DNA of 48,827 nt from CAZUZS01 sp964624795 (GTDB lineage: Bacteria > Calditrichota > Calditrichia > RBG-13-44-9): positions 1-48,827 of the forward strand of contig CAZUZS010000033.1 in NCBI GenBank assembly GCA_964624795.1. The letters run 5' to 3'. Numbering within the stretch: position 1 is the first letter of the stretch; every line of letters begins with the position of its first letter. The position numbers and the translations under genes are program-made. The notes under the pieces were generated by a model. That model did no database searches and was not told the origin of the DNA. It saw nothing but the letters and a program-made list of their open reading frames with translations. Of this stretch, positions 9,256 to 17,324 are shown in pieces.

Positions 9256-9918
9256 TCAACTATAATATTTTTTTCTTTCCAATGCGTCTAAAGTCAGGTG
9301 AAGGAGTTCGTCCGGGCGGTTGGTGATGCCGAATGCCCCGGCCGGCACCCCTTTGCTGGGATCTATGACACCAATATAGAAGACAACCGGTGCCGGGGAT
9401 GTCTCTTTTCTGTATTCTTTCAGAAATTTCAACCCGGCGGTCGGATCGTCGCCACGGGCCATATCGGATATAATAAGATCGAATTGTTCGCGCTTCAGGA
9501 AATTTCTGGCTTCTTCCGGTGTGCGGGCTATCTCTATCTGGGTATGCAGTTCCGTAAACATTTTCCGCTCATTGCGGTTGTTATCGGGCGTATCGTCCAG
9601 CCACAATATTTGTGCCCGCTGGAAAATATCCAGGTGTTTCTTTACGCGGGAAAGAACCCGTTCCTTATCTTCCGGGGAGATGGATACCTTCCACTTCGGC
9701 GATTTTTCCGCCAGGCTTATTTCAGCAGATTTAATAGCCTGTGCAATGGATTCTTCCGCAAAAGAAAATTCCACGCCCATTGCCTTTAAACTGCCCAACT
9801 TTCCTAACAGGTCTTTTCGGATATTATCCTTGAAAATCCAAACGATGGCAAAGATGAGCACAACCCACAGCAATTCGGAAAAGTGCTCCACAATTGCGAT
9901 AGCGATTTGTGTATCCAT
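9256..9918 (-). CDS. Membrane-anchored degenerate response-regulator receiver-like protein
   Basis: The 220-residue protein has one N-terminal membrane helix (about residues 14-30, LLWVVLIFAIVWIFK), a charged helical linker (31-100) and a C-terminal receiver-like (CheY-fold) domain (about 103-215). The acidic pair (LDDTP, D108-D109) and the phospho-acceptor position (LIISDM, D152) are kept. The usual Thr/Ser after beta-4 is replaced (VVFYIG) and the conserved Lys after beta-5 is missing (GITNRPDEL), so normal phosphorylation switching is doubtful. There is no output domain and no adjacent histidine kinase. It is the first gene of the SIR2-STAND-LRR cluster. The ATG has a GGAGG at a long 12-nt spacing; a stop four codons upstream rules out a longer start. 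It could be a membrane adaptor or sensor for the cluster, but that is inference. Confidence 0.7.
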   Translation of the reverse strand: MDTQIAIAIVEHFSELLWVVLIFAIVWIFKDNIRKDLLGKLGSLKAMGVEFSFAEESIAQAIKSAEISLAEKSPKWKVSISPEDKERVLSRVKKHLDIFQRAQILWLDDTPDNNRNERKMFTELHTQIEIARTPEEARNFLKREQFDLIISDMARGDDPTAGLKFLKEYRKETSPAPVVFYIGVIDPSKGVPAGAFGITNRPDELLHLTLDALERKKYYS

Positions 9919-10082
9919 AACTATGTTTTACCTCCTGGCAAAATGAATTGGTGTCCGGCAATGCCTGACAATTTTATTCGAACTAAAAGGCCGCGATTGT
10001 CTGCAATAGGAACAAAGTGAGATTGTTGCGCTTCCCGGGAGAGAACCCACCAGACGGAAACGTTAGTGTTTCAATTTCCGCA

Positions 10083-10099
10083 GTTTCGATAATCGAAAC
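10083..10099. repeat. 17-bp inverted repeat in the operon leader
   Basis: GTTTCGAT and ATCGAAAC are perfect 8-bp arms around a single central A. It lies about 165 bp upstream of the receiver-like gene and about 200 bp downstream of the predicted transcription start. The form suits a dimeric repressor site. As RNA it could form a short hairpin. No second clear copy was seen in the window. Confidence 0.45.
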
Positions 10100-10306
10100 C
10101 GAAATCCAAAAACACTTTGCCCGCTTCCACTATTTTGAAAAACGAATTGCCTACAATTTTTAAAGGTGACACTTTTCAGTTCTATCTAAAGTTCGAGGGA
10201 ATCAAATTATCAAATTGAATTCGTAATCGAACCAATTTGTGCAAACTGGAAAAGCTATTGTTAAAAAAATTACAAGATATTAAATTTACTCTACTTACGC
10301 CAGACA

Positions 10307-10335
10307 ATTATAGGCATAAATTCAGAGAATGTCAA
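10307..10335 (-). promoter_or_regulatory. Perfect sigma-70-type promoter for the SIR2-STAND operon
   Basis: Read on the minus strand, TTGACA (10335-10330) and TATAAT (10312-10307) are separated by exactly 17 bp. Both boxes match the housekeeping consensus completely, which is the only such match I noticed in the window. It points at the receiver-like gene, about 390 bp downstream, with nothing else between. Chance occurrence in AT-rich DNA is possible. Confidence 0.6.
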
Positions 10336-10424
10336 GTGAATAACTGTGGATAAAAAGATTTTGGTATATTTGGCAAAATAATTTCAAAAACCAACCGACA
10401 AACTCGTCAACCATCACCCTTTTA

Positions 10425-13181
10425 CTAATTGGTTGATTCGATCCGCAAAATCAAAAAACCAAATGCCTTCAGTTGAATATTTTTCAAATTTACCCGGTGG
10501 ATTCCCGGCCCCAATTCCTGGCTGCCGAAAGCATAATAGGCATTCGCCGGCGGCGGCAGGTCCACCTGCTCATTCAGCGGCTCATTCCTGAAATTTATGA
10601 TCACCGCAAACTCCTGATTCCCTTGCTTCCGGAGATAGGCCAAAACGGATTTAGGGTGCGAAACCTGCAGGAATCCCAGGTTGCCCGAAATGAAAGCAGA
10701 ATTCTCGTTCCGCAGATGAAGCAGTTCCCGGTAGAATTGAAAAGTGCCGTTTCCGGTCAGTTCCCATCGCATGCTGCCGCGCTGCGATTTCAGACCCACT
10801 TCCTGACCGTAATAAACCAGCGGCATTCCCGGCAGCGTGTAGAGCAGCGCAGCGGCCGCCCGGGCGGCATCCGGGCCAAACTGGCTGACAAATCGTTCCA
10901 TGTCCTGGTTTTCGATATAGCGCAAATCCACCACCTGCCGGGGGTAATTGGTTCGGGTTTTCTCCAGGCCAAAACGCAGCCCTTCCACCGACTTGCGTCC
11001 CCGGAAGACATCCAGCACGTTGCCGTAGAAATCGGTATCGTAGCTCATGTCAAATTCCAGATCGTGGTAAGCGGGATCGCGGGGAAGCACTTCGTCCAGC
11101 AGCACCACCTGCGGATTCCAGCTTTTGACCTTGCGGCGGAAATCCTTCCAGAAATTGTGCGGCACACCCCACGCCGCGTCGCAGCGTAAGCCATCTACAC
11201 CGCGATCGATCCAGAACTTCGCAACGCGCAAAATGAAGTGGCGCACGCTGGGATTGTCATAATTCAGGTTCGGCAACTGGTCCCAGTCGTTGTGAAATTC
11301 ATATTTACGCGGGCCGTGCCAGATATACCAGTCGCGGAAAACGGAATTAGGGTTCGCCCAGGCGGAAAGAAAATAGGGATGCTGGTCGCTGCTGTGATTG
11401 GCCACGAAATCGAAAAACAACTTCATGCCACGACGGTGAAGATCGGCCACCAGCGAGTCGAAATCAGCCAGCGTTCCATAGTCAGGCTCGACGTCAAAAT
11501 AGTCAACCGGGGTGTAACCATGCTCGGTGGGGCTGGGCATAATCGGCATAAGCCATACGCAGTTAATGCCGAGGTCCTGCAAGTAATCCAGCCGCTGCCG
11601 CACGTCGTTGAGTGTTCCGCTGCGGGCGGAATCCGGGCCAAACTTACGAAGATAGACCTGGTAAGTCACCGCGCGGCTCGCCCAGCCAGGCGAATCGGCG
11701 AAATCCACGATCTGCGTTTCACCGTGTCCGGCGTTGTTCAGCAGAAAATGTTTGGGAGCGCGAAAATTGCCGGAATCCCGGCTTTCAGCGTACAGGAAGT
11801 AAGAGCCAGGCCCGGTCTTTCCCATGAAGATGGAATCGTTTTTCACAGGCACTGTTTGCGGATTATTCACATCCTGCAAAAGTGTAAATTGATGATGCAG
11901 CGAGTTCTGCAAAAGAAGTCCACGTCTCTGCAAATGGAAATCCCATCTGAGGGTATCCGTGAAAAACGGTTTAATCTGCAGCACGCTGTTGACCCCATTC
12001 CAGCCATCTTCCACCTGCCACCGGTCGCCGGGATCGGGAATCCAATCGCTGCCGTTCAGAACAAACTTGTATTCATAAACGCCGGGCCGAAGCGGTTTGC
12101 GCAATTTCCAGATTCCGGTGCCGGAGGAGTCGGCAAGATTATCCACACCAGCCTGCCAGCGGTTGAATTCGCCCGCCACTGAGACCGATTGGAGCGGTTG
12201 CTCGGATTTCATGACACCTTGATTCAGCCGAAACTGCGCCGCCGTTTGTGGGAAGCTGCGACAGTAAACCGCCGTTGTGTCCGGCCGGCTCCACAGGCTG
12301 CCGTCCGAAGTGGCAAGCGCAAAACGGTAATCGCCCGGCTGAAAGATAGTAACCGACGGGAAAGGTGTGTTGCCGGAAGTATCGAAGACTGCCGCCCCAT
12401 CAGCATCCAGGCTTCTCCAGCGGAATTTTACCAGATTGTCAAGATCCGGATCGTAACTTAATCCGCCATCCAGGGAAATCGTTTCTCGCGGCCGGCAAAA
12501 CAGGCTGTAGCCGGCTTCCGCTACCGGGGGCTGATTTTCAGCGTTGACCACAAATATTGAATTGTAATCACGTGTCTGGTTGTTCTTCTTGTCCTCTATT
12601 CGCAAATAGATGGTGTGCTCGCCTTCTGCCAGATCGGGGATTTCTGCCGAGAGAATTTGTTTGCGATAATCATAATTTAATTTGCAAAGCCGGCCGTCGA
12701 TTGAAAATTCGCTTCGTTTCAAATCGACCATGTCGGACTCACTCCCCGGCAGAAAATGTATTCGGATTTGCAGCGGTAGTCCGGTAATTTTCTCTCCCGG
12801 CAGCGGCGACAGCACTTGTATATGCGGCTTGGATGGCGGATCGAGATATAGTATCGAATTGCTGTTTATTCCCCCGAAATTGGGATTCTGCGGATCGCGC
12901 AGGTAGATTTCGTCATCCACCAGGAAGCGATATTCATATGTGCCGTAGGGCAGCTTCTTCGCGATCTGCCACACCCCGGCGGAATCCGGCCCGCTTAACA
13001 GGTCGGCATTTTTGCTAAAATTATTGAAGCTGCCGATCAGTGCGATCTTTTTTGCCGGCTTGTCCCATTTCAGCGTGAATTTGACCGCGGTTGGATTTTC
13101 GTGGTTTTGTGCCGGTGACAGAGAGAAAACAAATAAGATACAAAGAAGGAAAATTGAAATATGGGATATTCGCATTTTCAT
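10425..13181 (-). CDS. Secreted GH13 alpha-amylase-family enzyme with two CBM48-type modules
   Basis: The 918-residue protein begins with a signal peptide (about 1-24, ending SPAQ). Two glycogen-binding (CBM48/E-set) modules lie near 32-115 (IALIGSFNNF) and 330-403 (VSVAGEFNRW), separated by an Ig-like segment and a PKD-like segment near 217-305. A GH13 barrel spans about 500-850. Its conserved regions are visible: region I DFVANH (591-596), region II DGLRCDAAW with nucleophile D668, region III LLDEVL with acid/base E697, region IV ENQD with D760. The region IV His of most GH13 enzymes is Gln here. It should cleave alpha-1,4-glucans outside the cytoplasm. No type IX tail is evident; the C-terminus is an ordinary amylase beta-domain. 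The start has AGG at 7 nt. It stands apart from the main glucan locus but is clearly related to the GH13 genes there. Confidence 0.88.
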   Translation of the reverse strand: MKMRISHISIFLLCILFVFSLSPAQNHENPTAVKFTLKWDKPAKKIALIGSFNNFSKNADLLSGPDSAGVWQIAKKLPYGTYEYRFLVDDEIYLRDPQNPNFGGINSNSILYLDPPSKPHIQVLSPLPGEKITGLPLQIRIHFLPGSESDMVDLKRSEFSIDGRLCKLNYDYRKQILSAEIPDLAEGEHTIYLRIEDKKNNQTRDYNSIFVVNAENQPPVAEAGYSLFCRPRETISLDGGLSYDPDLDNLVKFRWRSLDADGAAVFDTSGNTPFPSVTIFQPGDYRFALATSDGSLWSRPDTTAVYCRSFPQTAAQFRLNQGVMKSEQPLQSVSVAGEFNRWQAGVDNLADSSGTGIWKLRKPLRPGVYEYKFVLNGSDWIPDPGDRWQVEDGWNGVNSVLQIKPFFTDTLRWDFHLQRRGLLLQNSLHHQFTLLQDVNNPQTVPVKNDSIFMGKTGPGSYFLYAESRDSGNFRAPKHFLLNNAGHGETQIVDFADSPGWASRAVTYQVYLRKFGPDSARSGTLNDVRQRLDYLQDLGINCVWLMPIMPSPTEHGYTPVDYFDVEPDYGTLADFDSLVADLHRRGMKLFFDFVANHSSDQHPYFLSAWANPNSVFRDWYIWHGPRKYEFHNDWDQLPNLNYDNPSVRHFILRVAKFWIDRGVDGLRCDAAWGVPHNFWKDFRRKVKSWNPQVVLLDEVLPRDPAYHDLEFDMSYDTDFYGNVLDVFRGRKSVEGLRFGLEKTRTNYPRQVVDLRYIENQDMERFVSQFGPDAARAAAALLYTLPGMPLVYYGQEVGLKSQRGSMRWELTGNGTFQFYRELLHLRNENSAFISGNLGFLQVSHPKSVLAYLRKQGNQEFAVIINFRNEPLNEQVDLPPPANAYYAFGSQELGPGIHRVNLKNIQLKAFGFLILRIESTN

Positions 13182-13743
13182 ATCTAAACCTGAGAATAAT
13201 TAATAAAATCCGGTTAGAAATATAAAAAGAAAAGGCAGGGAAAGGAATTGGAATGATAAATGGCAAGGAGAGAGGATGCCCGCTGTTCAGACGTTTTGAA
13301 GCCTCGGGTCGATCTTAAATAAAAATGCGCAATGTTAGAGCATGCATTCAAAAACATGGAGCTGATTAAATCATATCAAGGATCATTTGACACACCAGGG
13401 GAAAAGTTGATAAAAAAGTCTAAAGAAAGATCAAAAAGAGAGCGCAACATTCCTGAATGCATCTTTCAGACGATGGCTCAGACAGCATGCAAATTTCAAA
13501 ATTGAAGGGAAAGATTATGATTCGCTGATGCAATCCGCCCTGTGTTAAAATAGGTAAGAATTTTTCCTGGGAATCGAATTCCTCGCTTAGGAAATATACA
13601 AACCCAATCTGGGAATCCGGTGACCCAAGATCAGATATCCTTAAATTCAACACTGCTCAGCAGTCTCTAAGTTATCGCAAAAGTTATGAGAACTTCTGCA
13701 ATAATTTTTCAGTTCAAAATGAACCTATGCGCGCTCAGTATAT
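13182..13743. other. Intergenic region, no gene recognised
   Basis: A 562-bp AT-rich stretch. A 77-codon open frame at 13420-13653 on the minus strand has no recognisable domain and an unconvincing composition, so I do not call it. No terminator with a T-run was seen after the barrel gene that ends upstream of it. The GH13 promoter should be in this region but was not resolved. Confidence 0.5.
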
Positions 13744-14886
13744 TTATTTAAACCGGTAATCCATCCCCAGCTTTATCCTGGTCTGTTTCATGTATTTGGC
13801 GGAAAACAGGTGGCTGTCCAATATTTCCAAACGCAGATCCATATTCCAAATTCTTCCCCGCACACCGGTTCCGGCAAAAGAAGCGTTGTGTGCATATCCA
13901 GTGTAAATATTATCACCTTTCAAATTCCGGTCGGTTTGGTAAAAACCAAGCGAAAATGCCAGCCGGTCTGATAATGAGTAAATAGTTCCTACCGAAAAAT
14001 CAAGTTGATCCTGGTATTCATTATAAACCTGGCTCCAGAACACAGCATTAAGTGTGGCCGACAACGACAGGTTTTCAACCGTTTTCGCGGACAGACCAAA
14101 AGCCAGCTCATCTGGCAATTTAAAATTATATGTAACAGGAATCTGAACAAATGAACCAGGGTCAGGGATGGCTGGCAGCATACTATCAAATTCAAATTCA
14201 CCCTTCAAATCATCCCCCCTTGCATAGAATGCACCAAAGGCCAACTGTTGGTTTGGCCGATACAGCGTTCCAATTTTGAAGCTTAAGTAATCGGCATTAA
14301 TTCTTCCCTTCGACTCCGCAATCGATTCTTCCTCTCGCCAAACATCCCATGATATTTGCAGGCCAAAAGAGAGACAATCTTCGGCATTAAAAAGATTGTG
14401 CAAGGAATAGGCAAGAATAGCAGATGGGCTGTGAATAATTGTTTCGTCAGTAAAATGATGAAATTCGCCGGTGCCCATGGGATTTTGCACCGTCAAGATT
14501 TCTATATCACCATAATCCATATACTCAGCATATTTTTGTCTGTAAGCCAATCCAAAATGGAAATTTTTAAACGGATAAATAAAACCAAAAGACGAGGGCA
14601 ACCACTGTTTGGGTCGGCTGATTTGAATGCCATAAACGTAGTCAGTTTGTGTCCAGTAGGCGAAGTTTATACCGACTTCCAATGAGGAAAAATTCGCCAG
14701 TGAAGCGGGATTCGCACCGGATATTTCTGCAGCTGAAACGCTCGTTATATTGGAAAAACCGATGCTGTTGAAGTAGCCGACCGGAATTCCCTGGAGAAAG
14801 TAACTTCTCGTGGTTGTTCCCATTCTGTATGCATCACCCGCAACGGCAATTGCTGCGAATAATAGGATGGGTAGGATCAGTTTCAT
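13744..14886 (-). CDS. Outer-membrane beta-barrel protein, FadL/OmpP1-like
   Basis: A 380-residue protein with a signal peptide (MKLILPILLFAAIAVAGDA) followed by alternating amphipathic strands typical of an outer-membrane barrel. The segment ISGANPASLANF near residues 56-67 matches the conserved NPA-type motif near the N-terminus of OmpP1/FadL/TodX and related PorV-type barrels. The protein ends in the aromatic strand YRFK. Such proteins carry hydrophobic compounds across the outer membrane or serve secretion systems; the substrate here is unknown. TTAGGAG precedes the ATG. It appears to be a single-gene unit, with a long intergenic region on both sides. Confidence 0.75.
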   Translation of the reverse strand: MKLILPILLFAAIAVAGDAYRMGTTTRSYFLQGIPVGYFNSIGFSNITSVSAAEISGANPASLANFSSLEVGINFAYWTQTDYVYGIQISRPKQWLPSSFGFIYPFKNFHFGLAYRQKYAEYMDYGDIEILTVQNPMGTGEFHHFTDETIIHSPSAILAYSLHNLFNAEDCLSFGLQISWDVWREEESIAESKGRINADYLSFKIGTLYRPNQQLAFGAFYARGDDLKGEFEFDSMLPAIPDPGSFVQIPVTYNFKLPDELAFGLSAKTVENLSLSATLNAVFWSQVYNEYQDQLDFSVGTIYSLSDRLAFSLGFYQTDRNLKGDNIYTGYAHNASFAGTGVRGRIWNMDLRLEILDSHLFSAKYMKQTRIKLGMDYRFK

Positions 14887-15056
14887 AATAAGTTTCTCCT
14901 AAAGGTTGTTTGTCATTTATGTTATTCGAAGCAAAAATTACCCCCACGGAGGCCGGTTTCAATTTGGCGCGAGGTCGCAAAGATCAACTAAAAGAATGAT
15001 TCACAACTGAAAATTTTGCACCATTGTACAATTTTGGAAGTCGGCAAAACTGAGCT

Positions 15057-15086
15057 ATTTCCCAAAAAATATTGGCCTTGGGAAAT
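15057..15086. repeat. Inverted repeat upstream of the FadL-like gene
   Basis: ATTTCCCAA and TTGGGAAAT form perfect 9-bp arms around a 12-nt spacer, about 170 bp upstream of the barrel gene. It could be a regulator site or a hairpin in the leader. It lies in the 14887-15307 intergenic region, which otherwise holds only the rhodanese terminator and AT-rich sequence without a gene. Confidence 0.4.
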
Positions 15087-15251
15087 TCACCCTTATTATC
15101 ACAAGGCAATCGCCCACAATCAAATTGTAAAGCAATTTATGTTTGTCGGTAAATTATTTCAAGAAAAAAAATTCCTTTCGTAAAACTCAGTTACAGAGTG
15201 AGGGGAAGTTCCAGTGAATTATGAAAACAATTTAATACCTTATTGACAACA

Positions 15252-15285
15252 AAAAATGCCTGCAAAACGAATCACAGGCATTTTT
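15252..15285 (-). terminator. Rho-independent terminator of the cytochrome-rhodanese operon
   Basis: Perfect 11-bp arms AAAAATGCCTG/CAGGCATTTTT with a 12-nt loop lie 23 bp downstream of the rhodanese stop. On the minus strand the stem is followed by a run of T. The flanking A/T tracts would allow function in both directions. Confidence 0.85.
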
Positions 15286-15307
15286 CAATCAAGAATTTTA
15301 TGCTGAA

Positions 15308-15772
15308 TTATTCAACCGGCAAATCATCTTTCAGCCAGGCTTCCCAGCCGCCCTCAATGTTTTCCACATTTTTATATCCCAAAATCTTCATCGTTTCGGC
15401 TGCCAGGGCCCCTCTTCCGCCGACTTTGCAGTAAACAATTATTTTGGCATCCTGGTCGGGAATTTTTTCCTTCACCTTGAACTCCAGCAGTCCACGCGGA
15501 ATGAGAAGTGCGCCCGGCAGATGTCCCTGCTTAAATTCATCCGCTTCCCGCACATCCAAAATGATGACCGAGCCGGAATCTATTTGCGCTTGCGCCTCCT
15601 GTGGTGTTATCTGTGGCGCATATTTCTTGGCCTCACTGACCAACTGATCCGTGGTCATAATTTTGATCTGGGGTTGCGCCATCGCTTCCGACTCCTGGGC
15701 AACACCCGCCACGGGAATCCAAACGAGATACGAGAAAATTATAAGTAGAAAAAGAAAAGAAAACCGTTTCAT
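15308..15772 (-). CDS. Periplasmic rhodanese-like sulfurtransferase
   Basis: A 154-residue protein with a signal peptide (about 1-25, cleavage near GVAQ) and one rhodanese domain (about 52-150). Conserved features are the CH2A motif LDVREADEF, HLPGALLIP, and the active-site loop VYCKVGGRG with the persulfide-forming C115, ending in the GGWEAW motif. Single-domain periplasmic rhodaneses carry sulfane sulfur. The gene begins 18 bp after the cytochrome stop with a GGAG ribosome site and shares its transcript, so a role in periplasmic sulfur redox chemistry beside the multihaem cytochrome is likely. Confidence 0.88.
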   Translation of the reverse strand: MKRFSFLFLLIIFSYLVWIPVAGVAQESEAMAQPQIKIMTTDQLVSEAKKYAPQITPQEAQAQIDSGSVIILDVREADEFKQGHLPGALLIPRGLLEFKVKEKIPDQDAKIIVYCKVGGRGALAAETMKILGYKNVENIEGGWEAWLKDDLPVE

Positions 15773-15790
15773 AACAAGCTCCTCTTAGGA

Positions 15791-17128
15791 TTATTGTATT
15801 GTTTTTGGCAACTCATCGTGAGAGAAATACACACCTTCATTGGCTTTTAATTCAATTTTATCCACATCTTTTTTCATCAGAAACAACTCTGAATTTCCGT
15901 GGCAGTTGTTGCATGCTCCATTTTGTGGTGTCTTTCGCTGAATATTATGCGGCGAGCTCATTTTCCAGGTGGGCAGGCTGTCAAAATCCGGAAGCAAATT
16001 ATTGCCGTAATATTTGAAGATATTCCGGTTAACCGGCACATGCCTCACCAATACATAAGCCGCAGGATTGCGGTCGGTGGGATGCAGATTTTTGCCGATC
16101 TTGAAATTCATGACCGACCGTTCGACCTGGAAGTAGGGCAATCCCCTTTTATCTTTGCCAACATGGCAGCCATAGCAGCTTTTGTAAGAGACTGCATGGC
16201 AAACCTGACAAGCTACTTTTCCGCCATGCACCTGGTGAACTTTAGCGTTTTCGCCGATCTCGGAAATTTCATTGTGACACGACAGGCATTGCGGTGCATT
16301 ATCGGTATTATCCATATTGACGCCGGCAGAGGCGGCTGCGTGCATCTCGTGTCCTGTATGGCAACCGGTGCACTGCATGGCTTTCTTCTGGAAATGAACA
16401 TCCGCGGGAACGTCCGGATTTTTACCGGTGTATTCTTTAAACAGCCGGCTGCCGTGGCACGACGTGCAGTTCGTTTCCATAGGCGGCTTCTTGAAAAAGA
16501 AGTGGCTTTGCACCAGTCCGCCTTCCACCGATGCCGGGCGGCTTACGTGACACTGCCCGCAACTGGAATGGCAGGTAATGCAGTGGTTCTGCATAGCCAG
16601 ATCGATGGCCGCATTGGATTCTCCCGGCTTCAGCCCGGCGCGTCGGTAAATTTTCTCGCGATACGGTGCCAGCGTGTAGTGCAGACTTTTCTCGGCATTG
16701 CTGACAATATCTTCGTGACAGGGACCGCAGGTTTCAACCACTTGGCCAAAGCTGGGATCGGTTACGACTCCCTGGTGGGCAGTATTTCTGTCCATCACAT
16801 CCGGATTTCCGCCGTGGCAATCCTCGCAGGCAATTTGCCCGTGGATTGTTTCCAGAAAGTCGGAATCTACAAATACTTTTTGATATGGCTCCAACGGAGC
16901 CAATTCACCACCTCACCCTTCGCCCTTATTTAATTCGGATTTTTCCTGGGGAGGATTTGCCTTCCGGATTTCCCTGGTAATTTTGATGAGCTTCACCGCG
17001 CTGGTGTGACAGGTCACGCAACTGCTTTCCGTTGCCTCATCCTGAACTGCCTGGCCGGAAGTGAAAAAAGCAATGGAAAATGTCATAAATAAGATGATGT
17101 GCAGAATAGGCCTTTTAATGTACTTCAT
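15791..17128 (-). CDS. Undecahaem cytochrome c with in-frame UGA (probable selenocysteine or nonsense codon)
   Basis: One frame runs from ATG 17128 (MKYIKRP, GAGG about 9 nt upstream) to 15791, broken only by TGA at 16915-16913 (codon 72). Before it lie an export signal (about 1-27) and haem motif CVTCH (37-41). After it lie ten more: CEDCH, CGPCH, CITCH, CGQCH, CTSCH, CTGCH, CLSCH, CQVCH, CYGCH and CNNCH, giving eleven in 445 codons. The part after TGA has a possible TTG start at 16903 but would lack a signal peptide and so could not acquire haem. A 7-bp perfect hairpin follows the TGA with its loop at +17, as in bacterial SECIS elements. The local context is GEG-UGA-GGEL, with no neighbouring Cys, which is unusual for selenocysteine. 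Selenocysteine, a recent nonsense mutation or a base-call error remain open. The protein is a periplasmic or extracellular electron carrier, co-transcribed with the rhodanese. Confidence 0.75.
16886..16915 (-). promoter_or_regulatory. SECIS-like hairpin after the cytochrome UGA
   Basis: After the UGA (16915-16913) come 10 nt, then TGGCTCC, loop GTT, and GGAGCCA: a 7-bp perfect, GC-rich stem (16886-16902). The loop starts 17 nt from the UGA and its first base is G. Both features match the published bacterial SECIS description (loop 16-37 nt downstream, a G in the first two loop bases). The geometry equals that of the peroxiredoxin element in this window. Confidence 0.55.
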
Positions 17129-17274
17129 ACCAAAATTCCTCATCATTTTGTAATGAATTATACATTAACAACAATCTGCAAGGCCTGCAAATCCGGCTAC
17201 CGTATATTTCCGGATATTATAAAATCTTTCAGTAAACCCGCAACAGGCTTCCGGCGATGTTAACCGAATTTATC

Positions 17275-17306
17275 AAAAATGGGCGCAATCGCAGGCGCCC
17301 ATTTTT
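17275..17306 (-). terminator. Rho-independent terminator of the papain-like protease gene
   Basis: Perfect 12-bp arms AAAAATGGGCGC/GCGCCCATTTTT with an 8-nt loop lie 18 bp after the protease stop. T-runs on both strands make it potentially bidirectional. Confidence 0.88.
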
Positions 17307-17324
17307 TCCCGGGATCGGTTAATC

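Larger units (their letters stand above)
9919..10424. other. AT-rich intergenic region: leader of the SIR2-STAND operon
   Basis: A 506-bp stretch without a credible gene. It lies between the stop of the upstream GH13 gene and the start of the receiver-like gene. It contains a consensus promoter (10307-10335), an inverted repeat (10083-10099) and otherwise AT-rich sequence. If the promoter is used, transcripts would carry a leader of roughly 380 nt. I could not fold it into a recognised riboswitch or tRNA-like form. Confidence 0.5.

Noticed and set aside
9256..9918. TIR-domain identity for the membrane-anchored protein
   Set aside because: The LDD pair and LIISD motif fit a receiver fold better, and no TIR catalytic Glu motif was seen.
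13420..13653. A 77-codon minus-strand open frame
   Set aside because: No recognisable domain, no clear ribosome site, and composition like the surrounding non-coding DNA.
15791..17146. Two separate cytochrome genes, or a frameshift between them
   Set aside because: Both parts are in the same frame with only a TGA between them, and the second part has no signal peptide, so independent genes or an indel do not explain it.
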